The notes under the pieces: model-generated
What the model was told of the DNA's origin: nothing
The model's database searches: none
What the model saw: only the letters and a program-made list of their open reading frames with translations
In this document: positions 17,842 to 26,055 of the stretch, piece by piece
Layout: every line of letters begins with the position of its first letter
Numbering within the stretch: the stretch's first letter is position 1
Translations under genes and position numbers: made by a program
Source of the DNA: an uncultured Aquimarina sp.
Lineage (GTDB): Bacteria > Bacteroidota > Bacteroidia > Flavobacteriales > Flavobacteriaceae
Reading direction: 5' to 3'
Assembly: GCA_947500545.1 (NCBI GenBank)
Contig: CANMSO010000001.1
Location: 496,001-560,000, forward strand
DNA: 64,000 bases

Positions 17842-19446
17842 ATGGCAAAAACAACTTCACACCAAGTATCAAGTTGGGATACATTACATAATAATGGTCC
17901 TTTTGATCTAAGATTACTACAAAGAACAAAACTAGAAGGGAAATCAAATATTCCTTCAGAAATTGGTAGATACAATGATGCATCTGATGAGATTCAACGT
18001 CTAATACAAGAAGCGCTAGATCATAACGAAGGGTTTAGAGCTTATGGCGCAAGATGGTCAATGTCAAGTATAGCACATCAAAAAGATAGGATGCATTATA
18101 ATGTTTTCATGAATTTAGATTTGGATATTTCTCAAGAAGATCTTCATGTCTCATCTTCCTATGAAAGTGCAAACCTGTTCTTTTTTCAGTGTGGAAATAC
18201 AATCAAGGAGATCTCTCAAAAACTTCAATCTTATGGAAAATCATTAAAAACCAGCGGTGCCAGTAATGGTCAAACCATAGCAGGGTGTATTTCTACAGGT
18301 GTTCATGGTTCTGCTCTTGATGTTGGATCTGTACAAGATTATGTGGTTGGGTTAAACTTGATTACAGGGCCTAACCCAGAGGATGTGGTATATATAGAAC
18401 GATCTACAAAACCAGCACTTGGCGATAGTTTTGCTCAAAAAATAAAAGCAAGAGTAATTCGTGATGATGATATGTTTAATGCTGCATTGGTAAGTCTAGG
18501 TTCTTTTGGGTTTATACATGGTGTTGTAATTGAAGCAGAAGATATTTTTTTATTGAAAAGATATGTTAAGAAGATTGATAAAAATACAGCGCTGAAATTG
18601 GCTAGGACTATGGATTTTAAGAATTCAAGCTTTAGTATAGATGGAGAAACTGATGCTAATGGTAAACCCAAAAGACCTTACCATTATAAGGTGTTCATTA
18701 ACCCTTATACCAATGAACAAGAATATGTTGTAGAGGCAATGTATAAGAAGCCATATACAGATTTGTATCCGGATCCTTTTACAACTATTGAAAAATCCGT
18801 TTATAAAGATTTAATATACCTTCTAATTAAGATTAGTGAGAAGTTTCCTAAGAGCATTCCTTGGTTTATTAAACAATTACAGGAACAAATTTTGCCGGAT
18901 GTGAATGAGGAGTCGCTAGGTACTCTTTATGAAACTTTTTGGGATGCACCCTATCAAGGGCCAGCTTTCGCTTGCTCTTTTGGAGTGGATATCAAAGATT
19001 CAGAAAAAGCTTTGAATGTATTAATTGATTTAACGAAAGATGAAGGACCTATTCCAGGGATATACGCTATGCGATTTGTGAAAAAATCTGACGCTACTTT
19101 AGCTTTCTCTAAGTTTCCGATTACTTGTATGATAGAGATAGATGGAGTGCTGTGGAAGAAAAGTAGAAAACTTATGAGTTTAAAAGAGTTTTCTCGTAGG
19201 ATGATCCAGGTTTTACAACAAAATGATATCCCGTTTACGATTCATTGGGGTAAAAATTCGGATTGGGATTTTCCTGACTTAGTATCGGATATGTACGGAT
19301 CAAATAGCGAAGAGTGGAAAAAACAAAGAAGTATTTTACTGTCTAAGGAAATGGCAGCATTGTTTTCTAACGATTTTTTACAAACAATTGGTTTGTATAC
19401 TAAAGAAGAAGATGTTCCTACTGAAGATTTAATTGCATCCTTATAA
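17842..19446 (+). CDS. FAD-linked oxidase (VAO/PCMH family) lacking the usual covalent-FAD histidine
   Basis: A 534-residue cytoplasmic protein (no signal peptide). The N-terminal FAD-binding PCMH fold has SGASNGQTIAGCISTGVHGSAL (about 138-159), the pyrophosphate loop of the VAO family, and resembles the alditol/gulonolactone oxidase group. In that group a histidine in GxxHS carries FAD covalently; here the aligned segment YGARWSMSS has Trp72 in its place, so the flavin is probably bound non-covalently or differently. The C-terminal part should bind substrate; it is not recognisable as a known subtype. It is cotranscribed with the Bor-like lipoprotein and converges on the amidase gene. Substrate unknown. 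Confidence 0.8.
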   Translation: MAKTTSHQVSSWDTLHNNGPFDLRLLQRTKLEGKSNIPSEIGRYNDASDEIQRLIQEALDHNEGFRAYGARWSMSSIAHQKDRMHYNVFMNLDLDISQEDLHVSSSYESANLFFFQCGNTIKEISQKLQSYGKSLKTSGASNGQTIAGCISTGVHGSALDVGSVQDYVVGLNLITGPNPEDVVYIERSTKPALGDSFAQKIKARVIRDDDMFNAALVSLGSFGFIHGVVIEAEDIFLLKRYVKKIDKNTALKLARTMDFKNSSFSIDGETDANGKPKRPYHYKVFINPYTNEQEYVVEAMYKKPYTDLYPDPFTTIEKSVYKDLIYLLIKISEKFPKSIPWFIKQLQEQILPDVNEESLGTLYETFWDAPYQGPAFACSFGVDIKDSEKALNVLIDLTKDEGPIPGIYAMRFVKKSDATLAFSKFPITCMIEIDGVLWKKSRKLMSLKEFSRRMIQVLQQNDIPFTIHWGKNSDWDFPDLVSDMYGSNSEEWKKQRSILLSKEMAALFSNDFLQTIGLYTKEEDVPTEDLIASL

Positions 19447-19480
19447 AGAATAGAAAACTAACATAGTATAATAAGAGGAG

Positions 19481-19510
19481 GGAAGTGATAACATTTGTCA
19501 CTTCCTTTTT
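19481..19510 (+). terminator. Terminator between FAD oxidase and amidase genes
   Basis: Stem GGAAGTGA (19481-19488), loop of nine, stem TCACTTCC (19498-19505), then TTTTTG. Only 17 bases from the end of the converging amidase gene. Confidence 0.8.
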
Positions 19511-19527
19511 GTTTGCTATATCTTCAA

Positions 19528-20298
19528 TTAGATGCTCAGTTCATTTATCAATATATCCCATTCAAAGGCTTCACCTATGTCCCATTTACCGGATGCTCTG
19601 TAGTTAACATGTGATAATATCCCATCAAAATTTTCAACTTCGTTTTTGGTTAATGTATCGTATCTTTTATCTGTTGGTAAAAATTGCCTAGGAATATTAT
19701 ATGTGTTGGTTAGATATTTCAACAAAAGAGCGAGGCTTGCATATTGCTTTTGGGTATACGTTGCAAAATAATGTTCCTTTCTAAAAGGAGAATCAAGCTT
19801 CTGGTAAAATCGTGTTTCTTCCTTACTGCAATATATATCTGTATTGGCATAAGAAGAGACTAGGTTTTGTCCATTTTCTCTCAGATAACCAATGTTAGAA
19901 AGTTCGATTCCTATAGTTTGTCTACTCATTGCGGTGTTGCCTCCAATAGCACCTCTACCCAAATGAAAAGACCAATATTTTGAAGACCATAATTTTAAAA
20001 CAGTACCATCTCTGGCAATAACAAATGGAACGGAAACATGATTTGAGGGTACAGTAAGCTGGGCTATATCGCCCTTAAGATATCCTGCGGTAAAATGTAA
20101 AACAATCTTTGTTTTGTTGATTGCTTCTTTGTAATAATAAGAATCATCATTATTTGTTCTTTTGCAATCCAGGTAGTTTAATACTTCACCATCCCCGGTA
20201 TCAATAGTTTCTGGAGTAAGAATAAAATGTTTGCCAGATGAATCGACACCGTTCTTAAAAAAAGATTTTTCATGTGATGGAATACTTGTTGCCCTCAT
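19528..20298 (-). CDS. N-acetylmuramoyl-L-alanine amidase (Amidase_2), no signal peptide
   Basis: A 256-residue enzyme with the amidase_2/PGRP zinc site: first His in KIVLHFTAGY (about residue 69), the IGIELSNIGYL strand, and HVNYRASGKWDIGEAFEWD (about 231-249), with the second zinc His and the K/D of the H...GK.D.G motif. It should cut the amide bond between MurNAc and the stem peptide. Unlike housekeeping amidases it has no export signal, so it would be made in the cytoplasm, like a phage endolysin or a secreted effector. It lies 43 bases downstream of the SLATT/DUF4231 gene on the same strand. Confidence 0.85.
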   Translation of the reverse strand: MRATSIPSHEKSFFKNGVDSSGKHFILTPETIDTGDGEVLNYLDCKRTNNDDSYYYKEAINKTKIVLHFTAGYLKGDIAQLTVPSNHVSVPFVIARDGTVLKLWSSKYWSFHLGRGAIGGNTAMSRQTIGIELSNIGYLRENGQNLVSSYANTDIYCSKEETRFYQKLDSPFRKEHYFATYTQKQYASLALLLKYLTNTYNIPRQFLPTDKRYDTLTKNEVENFDGILSHVNYRASGKWDIGEAFEWDILINELSI

Positions 20299-20341
20299 AT
20301 ATTTAGGTTTTATCGCTATCTATTTGCCAAAAGATTAATAG

Positions 20342-20779
20342 TTAATCTTCTTTGTTCATGAATTCACCCCAAGTAGCATTCTCTTTACTGATTAAATTTT
20401 CGACAGTAGTCACTAATAAGTGAAAGGGGTCATCTGCATTTTTATAACCACCAGATGATGTCATGTATAAGTACTTTTCATGTTTTAAAGCCTCAGATGT
20501 TGAGCGATATTTAACCCATTTTTCCTGAAATTTCATAAGAGCAGAAACTCCCGTTAAGATAGCGACAAGCATCCCCAGAACACCTATAACATAATTAAGG
20601 TATGTGGTAGAATCATTTTTGTGAGTTTCTAAAAATCCCGCAGCAAATGGAATGATTGCCGAAAAAACAATTACCAATCCTCTTGTCCATAAATGATATT
20701 TTTTATTAGTCACGCTTTTTTTACTGTACCAGTTAAGTTGGTCGTCGACTCTTTCTTTGATGTATTGTTCTTCTTTCAT
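20342..20779 (-). CDS. DUF4231/SLATT-type two-helix membrane protein
   Basis: A 145-residue protein with two membrane helices (about 33-51 and 61-82) between a charged N-terminus and the signature C-terminal helix FQEKWVKYRSTSEALKHEKYLYMTSSGGY. This is the DUF4231 form of the SLATT fold. SLATT proteins are predicted pore-forming effectors in nucleotide-dependent conflict systems (Burroughs and colleagues' comparative genomics); a pore has not been shown for this protein. It heads an operon with the amidase and diverges from the TIR gene with 127 bases between the starts. Confidence 0.8.
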   Translation of the reverse strand: MKEEQYIKERVDDQLNWYSKKSVTNKKYHLWTRGLVIVFSAIIPFAAGFLETHKNDSTTYLNYVIGVLGMLVAILTGVSALMKFQEKWVKYRSTSEALKHEKYLYMTSSGGYKNADDPFHLLVTTVENLISKENATWGEFMNKED

Positions 20780-20906
20780 TTATTTTCTTTTTAAGGAAAT
20801 TCTAGTTAAATTTAATAATCTTAATCGTCATAGTGTAAATTCCTATTATTTTTATTTTTTAAAATTAAAATTTGATTGAAATATTTTTCGAATATAAAAT
20901 ACCTGC

Positions 20907-21659
20907 ATGAATAGACACGGAGTTTTCATTAGCTATAGCAAGAAAGATGCAAAATGGTTAGATTATCTAAGAACGCATTTAAGTTATTTAGAGCGTGAAT
21001 ATAAATTTACGATTTGGGAAGACTCAAAAATCGAAGTAGGTACAGAGTGGCGAGCAGAGATAAATAAGGCTATTAGCTCGACCAAAATTGCTATTCTAAT
21101 GGTAAGTGCCAACTTCATTTCTTCAGAATTTATAAATAACGAAGAGTTACCCGCATTACTTGCTGCAGCAAAAGAAGAAGGAGCTTATATATTTCCGATT
21201 ATAATTAGTCACTGTATGTTTTCTGATATTGAGGCTATCTCAAAGTTTCAAACCATAAATCCTCCCTCAGAGCCTCTAACGCTAATGAACGAAGGGCAAA
21301 GAGATGCACTCTTTTTAAAGGTTACCAGAGAAATAAAGCGTGTTTTGTCTACAAACGTTATAGAACAACGAATTAACAAAGCGCCTGCACCTACATCTGT
21401 ATCTCTAGAAGAGCTAAGATTGTCTTTTGTACGGGCTACTATTTTGAGTATCTTTTTTATGTATGATGTACCGCATGGACTTTCTATTAAAAAAGTCTAT
21501 GTATTATCAAAAATTGAAAAAAGAAAAGAAGTTATCCAGGCAATTCAGGAATTAGAATTGTTGGAACTTTTGTCTAAAACTAAGGTAGATCGAATTACGT
21601 ACTATAAATTAACCGATTCTGGACATGATTTTATCACAGAATTTGATAATAAAGAATAG
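20907..21659 (+). CDS. TIR-domain protein with C-terminal winged-helix-like domain
   Basis: A 250-residue soluble protein. The TIR domain (about 3-150) has the box-1 strand HGVFISYSKKD, the BB-loop region WEDSKIEVGTEWRAEINKAI, and glutamates E79/E80 in SSEFINNEELPALL at the place of the catalytic Glu of NAD-consuming TIR enzymes. Residues 165-250 look like a winged helix (GLSIKKVYVLSKIEKRKEVIQAIQELELLELLSKTKV...YYKLTDSG), which may sense or dimerise. It should cleave NAD or make a nucleotide signal (family knowledge). It is divergent from the SLATT-amidase operon, and the three form a plausible conflict module. Confidence 0.87.
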   Translation: MNRHGVFISYSKKDAKWLDYLRTHLSYLEREYKFTIWEDSKIEVGTEWRAEINKAISSTKIAILMVSANFISSEFINNEELPALLAAAKEEGAYIFPIIISHCMFSDIEAISKFQTINPPSEPLTLMNEGQRDALFLKVTREIKRVLSTNVIEQRINKAPAPTSVSLEELRLSFVRATILSIFFMYDVPHGLSIKKVYVLSKIEKRKEVIQAIQELELLELLSKTKVDRITYYKLTDSGHDFITEFDNKE

Positions 21660-21672
21660 TTTAAAATACTTG

Positions 21673-21733
21673 GTTGGTTTACCTTACTACTCCTGTTTTA
21701 CGTCCTGAGCGAGACGGGGTAAAACAAACCAAC
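21673..21733. repeat. Long interrupted inverted repeat (REP-like)
   Basis: GTTGGTTT (21673-21680) pairs with AAACCAAC (21726-21733), and inside it TGTTTTAC (21694-21701) with GTAAAACA (21719-21726) and CGTC with GACG around the loop CTGAGCGA. The CCTGAGCGA loop wording recalls the short palindromes scattered in Flavobacteria genomes. It lies 13 bases after the TIR stop and may also end that transcript. Confidence 0.45.
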
Positions 21734-21935
21734 TCAAATACGAACTCAATTGGCTACCAATAACTCTCAAACTTTCTCTTGTTATATTTACTAACTGCAT
21801 TATTTTTCCATCATGAGAACAATCGTCCCAGGTGGTGTAACAGACAGTATTAAAAGAAAGTTCAATCAAAGATTGATTCACTGCCAGGACACCCAAAGGG
21901 TCACTAAGTCGTAAATATGAATTTGGCTTGAACAT
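21687..21935 (-). CDS. Doubtful small ORF, 82 residues
   Basis: An ATG-started frame (MFKPNSYLRLSDPLG...) with no signal peptide, membrane segment or known motif. Its 3' end runs into the palindromic repeat at 21673-21733, and its surroundings look like decayed DNA. It could be a real small gene or a chance frame; amino-acid use is not strongly against it. I list it only because nothing else covers this stretch. Confidence 0.2.
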   Translation of the reverse strand: MFKPNSYLRLSDPLGVLAVNQSLIELSFNTVCYTTWDDCSHDGKIMQLVNITRESLRVIGSQLSSYLSWFVLPRLAQDVKQE

Positions 21936-22312
21936 GATTTAAAAAATTTAAAAAATTTAACACTAAATTATATTATCAAAAAATATGCCGAAATTAAATA
22001 TTTAACAAATCTAATTTAAGCGTATAGTTTTCTAAAGCACATAGAATAAAATCAAATTTTTCTATACTAAAATTTTATAGGTAAGGCGTAATGCGAATGC
22101 AATACTACTTGTTGACATAAATTTCTTGCTCAATCCCTTAAGGGCCGCCAATTTATGCCCTAATGTGAGAATCGAACAAAATAGCTTAGAAGAAATGATT
22201 GTATCATATTTTTCGATATTTTGTTATGCTGCAAATTTACATTTTATAATTTGAATAGACAATGTGGTAAAACCGTAAATTTCTTGCAAGCAGAAATTAT
22301 AATTTTTTTTAG
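21936..22312. other. Gene-free stretch with palindrome and a possible gene fossil
   Basis: CATAAATT (22116-22123) and AATTTATG (22150-22157) form an inverted repeat around the palindrome CCCTTAAGGG (22135-22144). On the minus strand the same segment reads as GHKLAALKGLSKKFMSTS followed by SIAFALRLTYKILV and a stop (about 22158 down to 22060), preceded by an in-frame stop. It has a protein-like look and may be the end of a decayed gene, but no family could be named. Confidence 0.3.
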
Positions 22313-22343
22313 TATATTTGACTAATAAACGATAATAGTCAAA
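22313..22343 (+). promoter_or_regulatory. TetR operator overlapping a -7 promoter element
   Basis: A perfect inverted repeat TTTGACTA-N11-TAGTCAAA (22317-22343) lies nine bases before the TetR start codon. Its left arm overlaps TATATTTG (22313-22320), a perfect TAnnTTTG -7 element. A TTG at the right distance upstream is not seen (the nearest is 26 bases away). A repressor bound here would block transcription of its own gene and of alkB. Confidence 0.65.
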
Positions 22344-22352
22344 AAATACTAA

Positions 22353-22931
22353 ATGAGCCCAACCAAACAAAAATTGCTAACTACAGCCGGTAAAACCTTC
22401 AGTAAGTATGGGTTTTACAAAACATCTATGGAGGAAATTGCTAAGTCGGCCAGAAAGGCGAAGGGGTCATTGTATTATCATTTCAGTAGTAAAGAATTAC
22501 TTTTTAGGGAGGTCGTGTTGTCAGAGCTTAATTTCTTGAAACAAGAATTGACATTGATTTTTGAGCACCTGAATGCGGATAGTAGAGATATTATTAAGGC
22601 ATATATGACCAAACGCATGATGATAATGAACATATCGATTAATTATCAGGAAACATTACGCCCCGAATTTTATGAGTTTTATGAATTCTTAAATGACGTG
22701 ATTTTGGAGATGGATCAATGGGAAAAAAAGCAAATTACAGAAATTCTAAATAGAGGAGTAGCTAATGGTGAGCTTGAGCTTCCCGGCGACATTGAAGTAT
22801 ATGCAGAAATGCTACTTATATTTCTTAAAGGTTTAGAAACCCCATTATTTTTAAAGGGGCAATATGAAAGATTGATATCGAATTTTGATAACCTTATTGG
22901 AATCATTACCAAAGGTATTTCTAAATTATAA
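22353..22931 (+). CDS. TetR family transcriptional regulator
   Basis: A 192-residue regulator. The N-terminal DNA-binding domain is typical (KLLTTAGKTFSKYGFYKTSMEEIAKSARKAKGSLYYHFSSKELLF, residues 6-50), and the rest is an all-helical ligand domain of the kind found next to fatty-acid and alkane genes. It lies 25 bases upstream of the AlkB-like monooxygenase gene and has a palindromic site at its own promoter, so it probably represses both and is relieved by a lipid-like ligand (inference from context). Confidence 0.92.
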   Translation: MSPTKQKLLTTAGKTFSKYGFYKTSMEEIAKSARKAKGSLYYHFSSKELLFREVVLSELNFLKQELTLIFEHLNADSRDIIKAYMTKRMMIMNISINYQETLRPEFYEFYEFLNDVILEMDQWEKKQITEILNRGVANGELELPGDIEVYAEMLLIFLKGLETPLFLKGQYERLISNFDNLIGIITKGISKL

Positions 22932-22956
22932 TTGTTAAACAATAAAATAGGCAAAA

Positions 22957-23997
22957 ATGAAAAGACTAAAATACCTCTTAGTGTATACGCTTCCGGTTAC
23001 TGTGTATTTCTCATTTCATAGTACAGGAGCAATGACATTTATACCCTTTATTATTTTCTTTGGTTTTGTACCGCTATTAGAATTGTTTTTAAAACCTGAC
23101 GCTTCAAATTTTGATAAAGAAACGGCCAAATCAGAAAAAAACAACCCTATTTATGACTGGGTAATGTATTTATCTGTTCCTGTTCAATTAGGCATGCTTG
23201 TATATTTTCTTTTTATAATACATGATACTCCTTTTGGTACTGTAGAGTTTTATGGTAGAGTTTCTGCGATGGGGTTAATGTGTGGAGTATTAGGTATTAA
23301 TGTTGGCCATGAATTAGGACATAGGCTTAGTAGAAAAGAGCAATTTCTTGGAGAAATATTATTGTTAACATCATTAGATACACATTTTTTACCGTATCAT
23401 AATGGAGGGCATCATCGAGATGTAGCAACTCCAAATGATGCTGCAACTGCAAAAAGAAATCAAATTTTATTTATCTTTTGGTTTACTTCGCACTTTGGTA
23501 GTTATTTTAAAGCTTGGCAATTAGAAAAGGAAAGATTAAGGCAGTTAGGTAAATCCTCTTTCTCTTTAAGAAATCGTATGGTAGTGTATTCTATTGCTAA
23601 TATGGCTTTGCTGTTTAGTATTTACTATTTTTTTAATACACATGTTTTAATTGCTTTTATTGGCGCAGCTATTCTAGGTATTATGTTGTTAGAAACTGTT
23701 AATTATATAGAGCATTATGGTCTTATGAGAAAGAAAACTGAAACGGGTATGTATGAGCGAGTAAAGCATCATCACTCATGGAACTCTGACCATCCCATAG
23801 GTCGTTTGTTATTATTTAATCTTTCCAGACATTCTGATCATCATTATAATGGGAGCAAGAAATATGCTGTTTTGAAATCCTTACCCGAAAGCCCGCAAAT
23901 GCCAACCGGTTATCCCGGAATGATGGTACTAGCATTATTTCAACCACTTTGGTTTATATTAATGAATAAGAAATTAAAAAAACTTCAGGAATCATAA
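22957..23997 (+). CDS. alkB: Alkane 1-monooxygenase (AlkB-type membrane diiron hydroxylase)
   Basis: A 346-residue integral membrane enzyme with the full set of histidine motifs of AlkB: HELGH (118-122), HNGGHH (148-153), the EHYGL segment, and HHHSWNSDH...NLSRHSDHH near the end. H143 (DTHF) is also conserved. The family hydroxylates medium-chain alkanes or alkyl chains at the terminal carbon with electrons from rubredoxin. No rubredoxin or reductase gene is adjacent, so these must come from elsewhere. It is cotranscribed with the TetR regulator and closed by a terminator. Confidence 0.92.
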   Translation: MKRLKYLLVYTLPVTVYFSFHSTGAMTFIPFIIFFGFVPLLELFLKPDASNFDKETAKSEKNNPIYDWVMYLSVPVQLGMLVYFLFIIHDTPFGTVEFYGRVSAMGLMCGVLGINVGHELGHRLSRKEQFLGEILLLTSLDTHFLPYHNGGHHRDVATPNDAATAKRNQILFIFWFTSHFGSYFKAWQLEKERLRQLGKSSFSLRNRMVVYSIANMALLFSIYYFFNTHVLIAFIGAAILGIMLLETVNYIEHYGLMRKKTETGMYERVKHHHSWNSDHPIGRLLLFNLSRHSDHHYNGSKKYAVLKSLPESPQMPTGYPGMMVLALFQPLWFILMNKKLKKLQES

Positions 23998-24034
23998 AGG
24001 ATAAATAGAATAGGTGTTTTGCTTTAAAAACTAA

Positions 24035-24066
24035 AAAGCCTCGATTAATGATCGAGGCTTTCTTTT
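24035..24066 (+). terminator. Rho-independent terminator after alkB
   Basis: AAAGCCTCGAT (24035-24045), loop TAATG, ATCGAGGCTTT (24051-24061), then CTTTT. Confidence 0.9.
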
Positions 24067-24107
24067 GGATATGTGATAAGTATAAGTCAACATATTCAAA
24101 TCTGCAC

Positions 24108-24536
24108 TTATCGCATATCAGGTAAAGGGGCAAATGTCTCTTTGATTAATACATGTTCGATAATGGGTTTTGGAGGTGCTATGACTTCTTTACTATTATC
24201 AAACCAGTATAACTGGGTACTTGCAGTTACACACAATTCATTTTTAGTATTAAAAAAACGATTCCTGATATTTATCTTTTGCCCATTATTATTTGTACCA
24301 ATAAATTCTAAATTCACAAAAAAACTTTGCGTAAACATTAAGTGTTTTTGATAAATTATTTTTTGACTAAATTCTTGAAAATCAATTTTTAAAGTATTCA
24401 ATTTGTGTTTCGAGTATCCTTTTTCAAATAAATACGACTTTAGTATAGATGAAGCATACGAATAATAAGCAAAATCTTGCATTATCATAAAATCATCTAC
24501 GTCTTCTCCTTTTACTTTATATGTTCTTCTAAACAT
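24108..24536 (-). CDS. Hotdog-fold thioesterase-like protein
   Basis: A 142-residue protein of 4HBT/acyl-ACP thioesterase size. It opens MFRRTYKVKGEDVDDFMIMQDFAYYSYASSILKSYLFEKGY, with the shape of the hotdog central helix, and has the beta sheet segment YQKHLMFTQSFFVNLEFIGTNN. The catalytic Asp/Glu of active thioesterases is not obvious. It is the last gene of the minus-strand cassette, 10 bases after the DUF5777 gene; this and its lack of a signal peptide make it a cytoplasmic passenger of an otherwise exported set. Confidence 0.65.
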   Translation of the reverse strand: MFRRTYKVKGEDVDDFMIMQDFAYYSYASSILKSYLFEKGYSKHKLNTLKIDFQEFSQKIIYQKHLMFTQSFFVNLEFIGTNNNGQKINIRNRFFNTKNELCVTASTQLYWFDNSKEVIAPPKPIIEHVLIKETFAPLPDMR

Positions 24537-24546
24537 GTTGATTAAT

Positions 24547-25473
24547 TTAATTGTTTGATTTTTTATCTTCTTCTTCCTTCTCTTTCAGTTTCTTCTTTTT
24601 GTGTTTTCCAAATTGAAACGCTCTCGAAATATTAAAACCTAGATGTACATCTCCTTCAAAAAAATCGTCTGTAGATTCTGTGATAAAGCTTTTTTCAATC
24701 ATGGTTATAGAGTTGGATAAAATAATCTGAAATACATGCCCACCTGTTTCTATGTCAACCCCAAAAGCCAAAGAGTTTGTAGCATCTATAGATTCTAGAG
24801 GATTCACTGTATAATGATATTCTCCGTTTATTGAAATCCTTTGGGTCAATTTCACTCTGCTACCAATACCAATTGCAAAAATCCCATGAGGATCTTCATT
24901 AATTTTCACAGAATTTCTGTGAATGTAACTTGGCGTAATTTGTAATGAAAATCCAGGACTAAATTTTCTAGCGATTAATACCTGTGTGGTATAAGACAAA
25001 CGCTCATTAAAACTAGGTTCATTTCCTGGTTCAAAGTCATCTATACTTCTATACGCTGCGCTTCCAAAAAGAGAAATAGCAAATGGAAACGAATTTTTAT
25101 CCGTACTTTGTTTTAGCAATTTGTATTTAAAAAAACTGTCATATGTTTTTTCAAAACTACTTCTACCAATCCCTACCATGAGGTTGTCTGATAATCCATA
25201 TTCAAAGGCAAAACGAATGTTTGATTGATCTAATCCGTATAGTTCGTCTGCACCTAAGTTTACTCTTCCAAAACGATGTGATATCACAAATTCTAATATT
25301 CCTTTCTTTCTATTTTCGATAGAATGTCCATTAAGGATTCTGGTTCCTTTAAAGGTAGAAGAGACATATTCTTTTGTTTTAGGAGTTTCTTCTTCCAAAA
25401 TATCCAATAAATCTTGAGAAAACGAAGGTGAACTTATTGCTAATACAGCAAAAACAATTAAAAAATTCTTCAT
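24547..25473 (-). CDS. DUF5777-family outer-membrane beta-barrel protein (copy 1)
   Basis: A 308-residue protein with a signal peptide (MKNFLIVFAVLAISSPSFSQDLLDIL) and regular amphipathic strands typical of a small barrel (FVISHRFGRVNLGADELYG, IRFAFEYGLSDNLMVGIGRSS, FAIGIGSRVKLTQRISINGEYHYTVNP, ESIDATNSLAFGVDIETGGHVFQIILSNS). Key family wording such as STFKGTRILNGHSIENRKKGILEF matches the second copy at 31618-32526 (ATFKSTRISIGHSVENRKKGVLEI). A lysine/glutamate-rich tail (KHKKKKLKEKEEEDKK) is specific to this copy. It begins one base after the YceI stop. Function unknown. Confidence 0.85.
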   Translation of the reverse strand: MKNFLIVFAVLAISSPSFSQDLLDILEEETPKTKEYVSSTFKGTRILNGHSIENRKKGILEFVISHRFGRVNLGADELYGLDQSNIRFAFEYGLSDNLMVGIGRSSFEKTYDSFFKYKLLKQSTDKNSFPFAISLFGSAAYRSIDDFEPGNEPSFNERLSYTTQVLIARKFSPGFSLQITPSYIHRNSVKINEDPHGIFAIGIGSRVKLTQRISINGEYHYTVNPLESIDATNSLAFGVDIETGGHVFQIILSNSITMIEKSFITESTDDFFEGDVHLGFNISRAFQFGKHKKKKLKEKEEEDKKSNN

Positions 25474-25474
25474 G

Positions 25475-26020
25475 TTATTTTTTATAAGGTGTGTGATCTA
25501 ATTCAAATGTTACTGCTACAGTTTCAGCGATGTTGTTTATAACCACAGATGGGATCTTGATTTTAAAATCTGCCACAGTAATGGGAAAAGTACCCGTTAA
25601 CGATATATTTTCTTCGGTTCTAACTATTTTTGCTTGTGTTTCTATTTTTTTGGTTACGCCATGAATGGTAATGTCACCATGTATAGAAACCAATTGTTCA
25701 TCATTACCTAAGTTTTTGAAATTTGCAATTTGCCCCTTAAAAATTGCCTTTGGGTATTTGTCCGATTCTACGTAGTTCTCATTAAAGTGTTCTTGCATTA
25801 GTGACTTTTCGAACATAAAGGATTTCATCAAAATCGAAATTGCGATGGCTCCTGTTGATGTGTCTATTATGCTTAATACCTGATTGTTATCAGCTTTGAT
25901 ATCCTCTACAGGAGAGCTTGAAAAAAATGAAGTAAATCCTTGTTTGGTTAAGAATTTTTCTTGCCCGTTCATGAGTGCCGAAAACAAGAAACAGCATAGT
26001 AATATATGTAGTGATTTCAT
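25475..26020 (-). CDS. YceI-family protein (copy 1)
   Basis: A 181-residue exported protein (signal peptide MKSLHILLCCFLFSALMNGQ) with the YceI lipocalin-like pattern: GFTSFFSSSPVEDIKADNNQ, FEKSLMQEHFNENYVESDKYPKAIFKGQI, DITIHGVTKKIETQAKI and the closing FKIKIPSVVINNIAETVAVTFELDHTPYKK. YceI proteins bind isoprenoid or quinone-like lipids in the periplasm (TT1927b structure). The second copy is at 31080-31628. It is translated between an OB-fold protein and the DUF5777 barrel. Confidence 0.92.
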   Translation of the reverse strand: MKSLHILLCCFLFSALMNGQEKFLTKQGFTSFFSSSPVEDIKADNNQVLSIIDTSTGAIAISILMKSFMFEKSLMQEHFNENYVESDKYPKAIFKGQIANFKNLGNDEQLVSIHGDITIHGVTKKIETQAKIVRTEENISLTGTFPITVADFKIKIPSVVINNIAETVAVTFELDHTPYKK

Positions 26021-26055
26021 GTGTGTGCTTTTTTTTTGTTTATATAATCGAGTAA

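Noticed and set aside
21673..22160. Palindromes near the TIR gene as ends of an insertion sequence or attachment site
   Set aside because: The two palindromes differ in sequence, no transposase or integrase frame lies between them, and no target duplication was seen.
22185..22200. GTTCGATTC on the minus strand, the T-loop wording of a tRNA
   Set aside because: No pairing T-stem, acceptor stem, anticodon arm or CCA end surrounds it.
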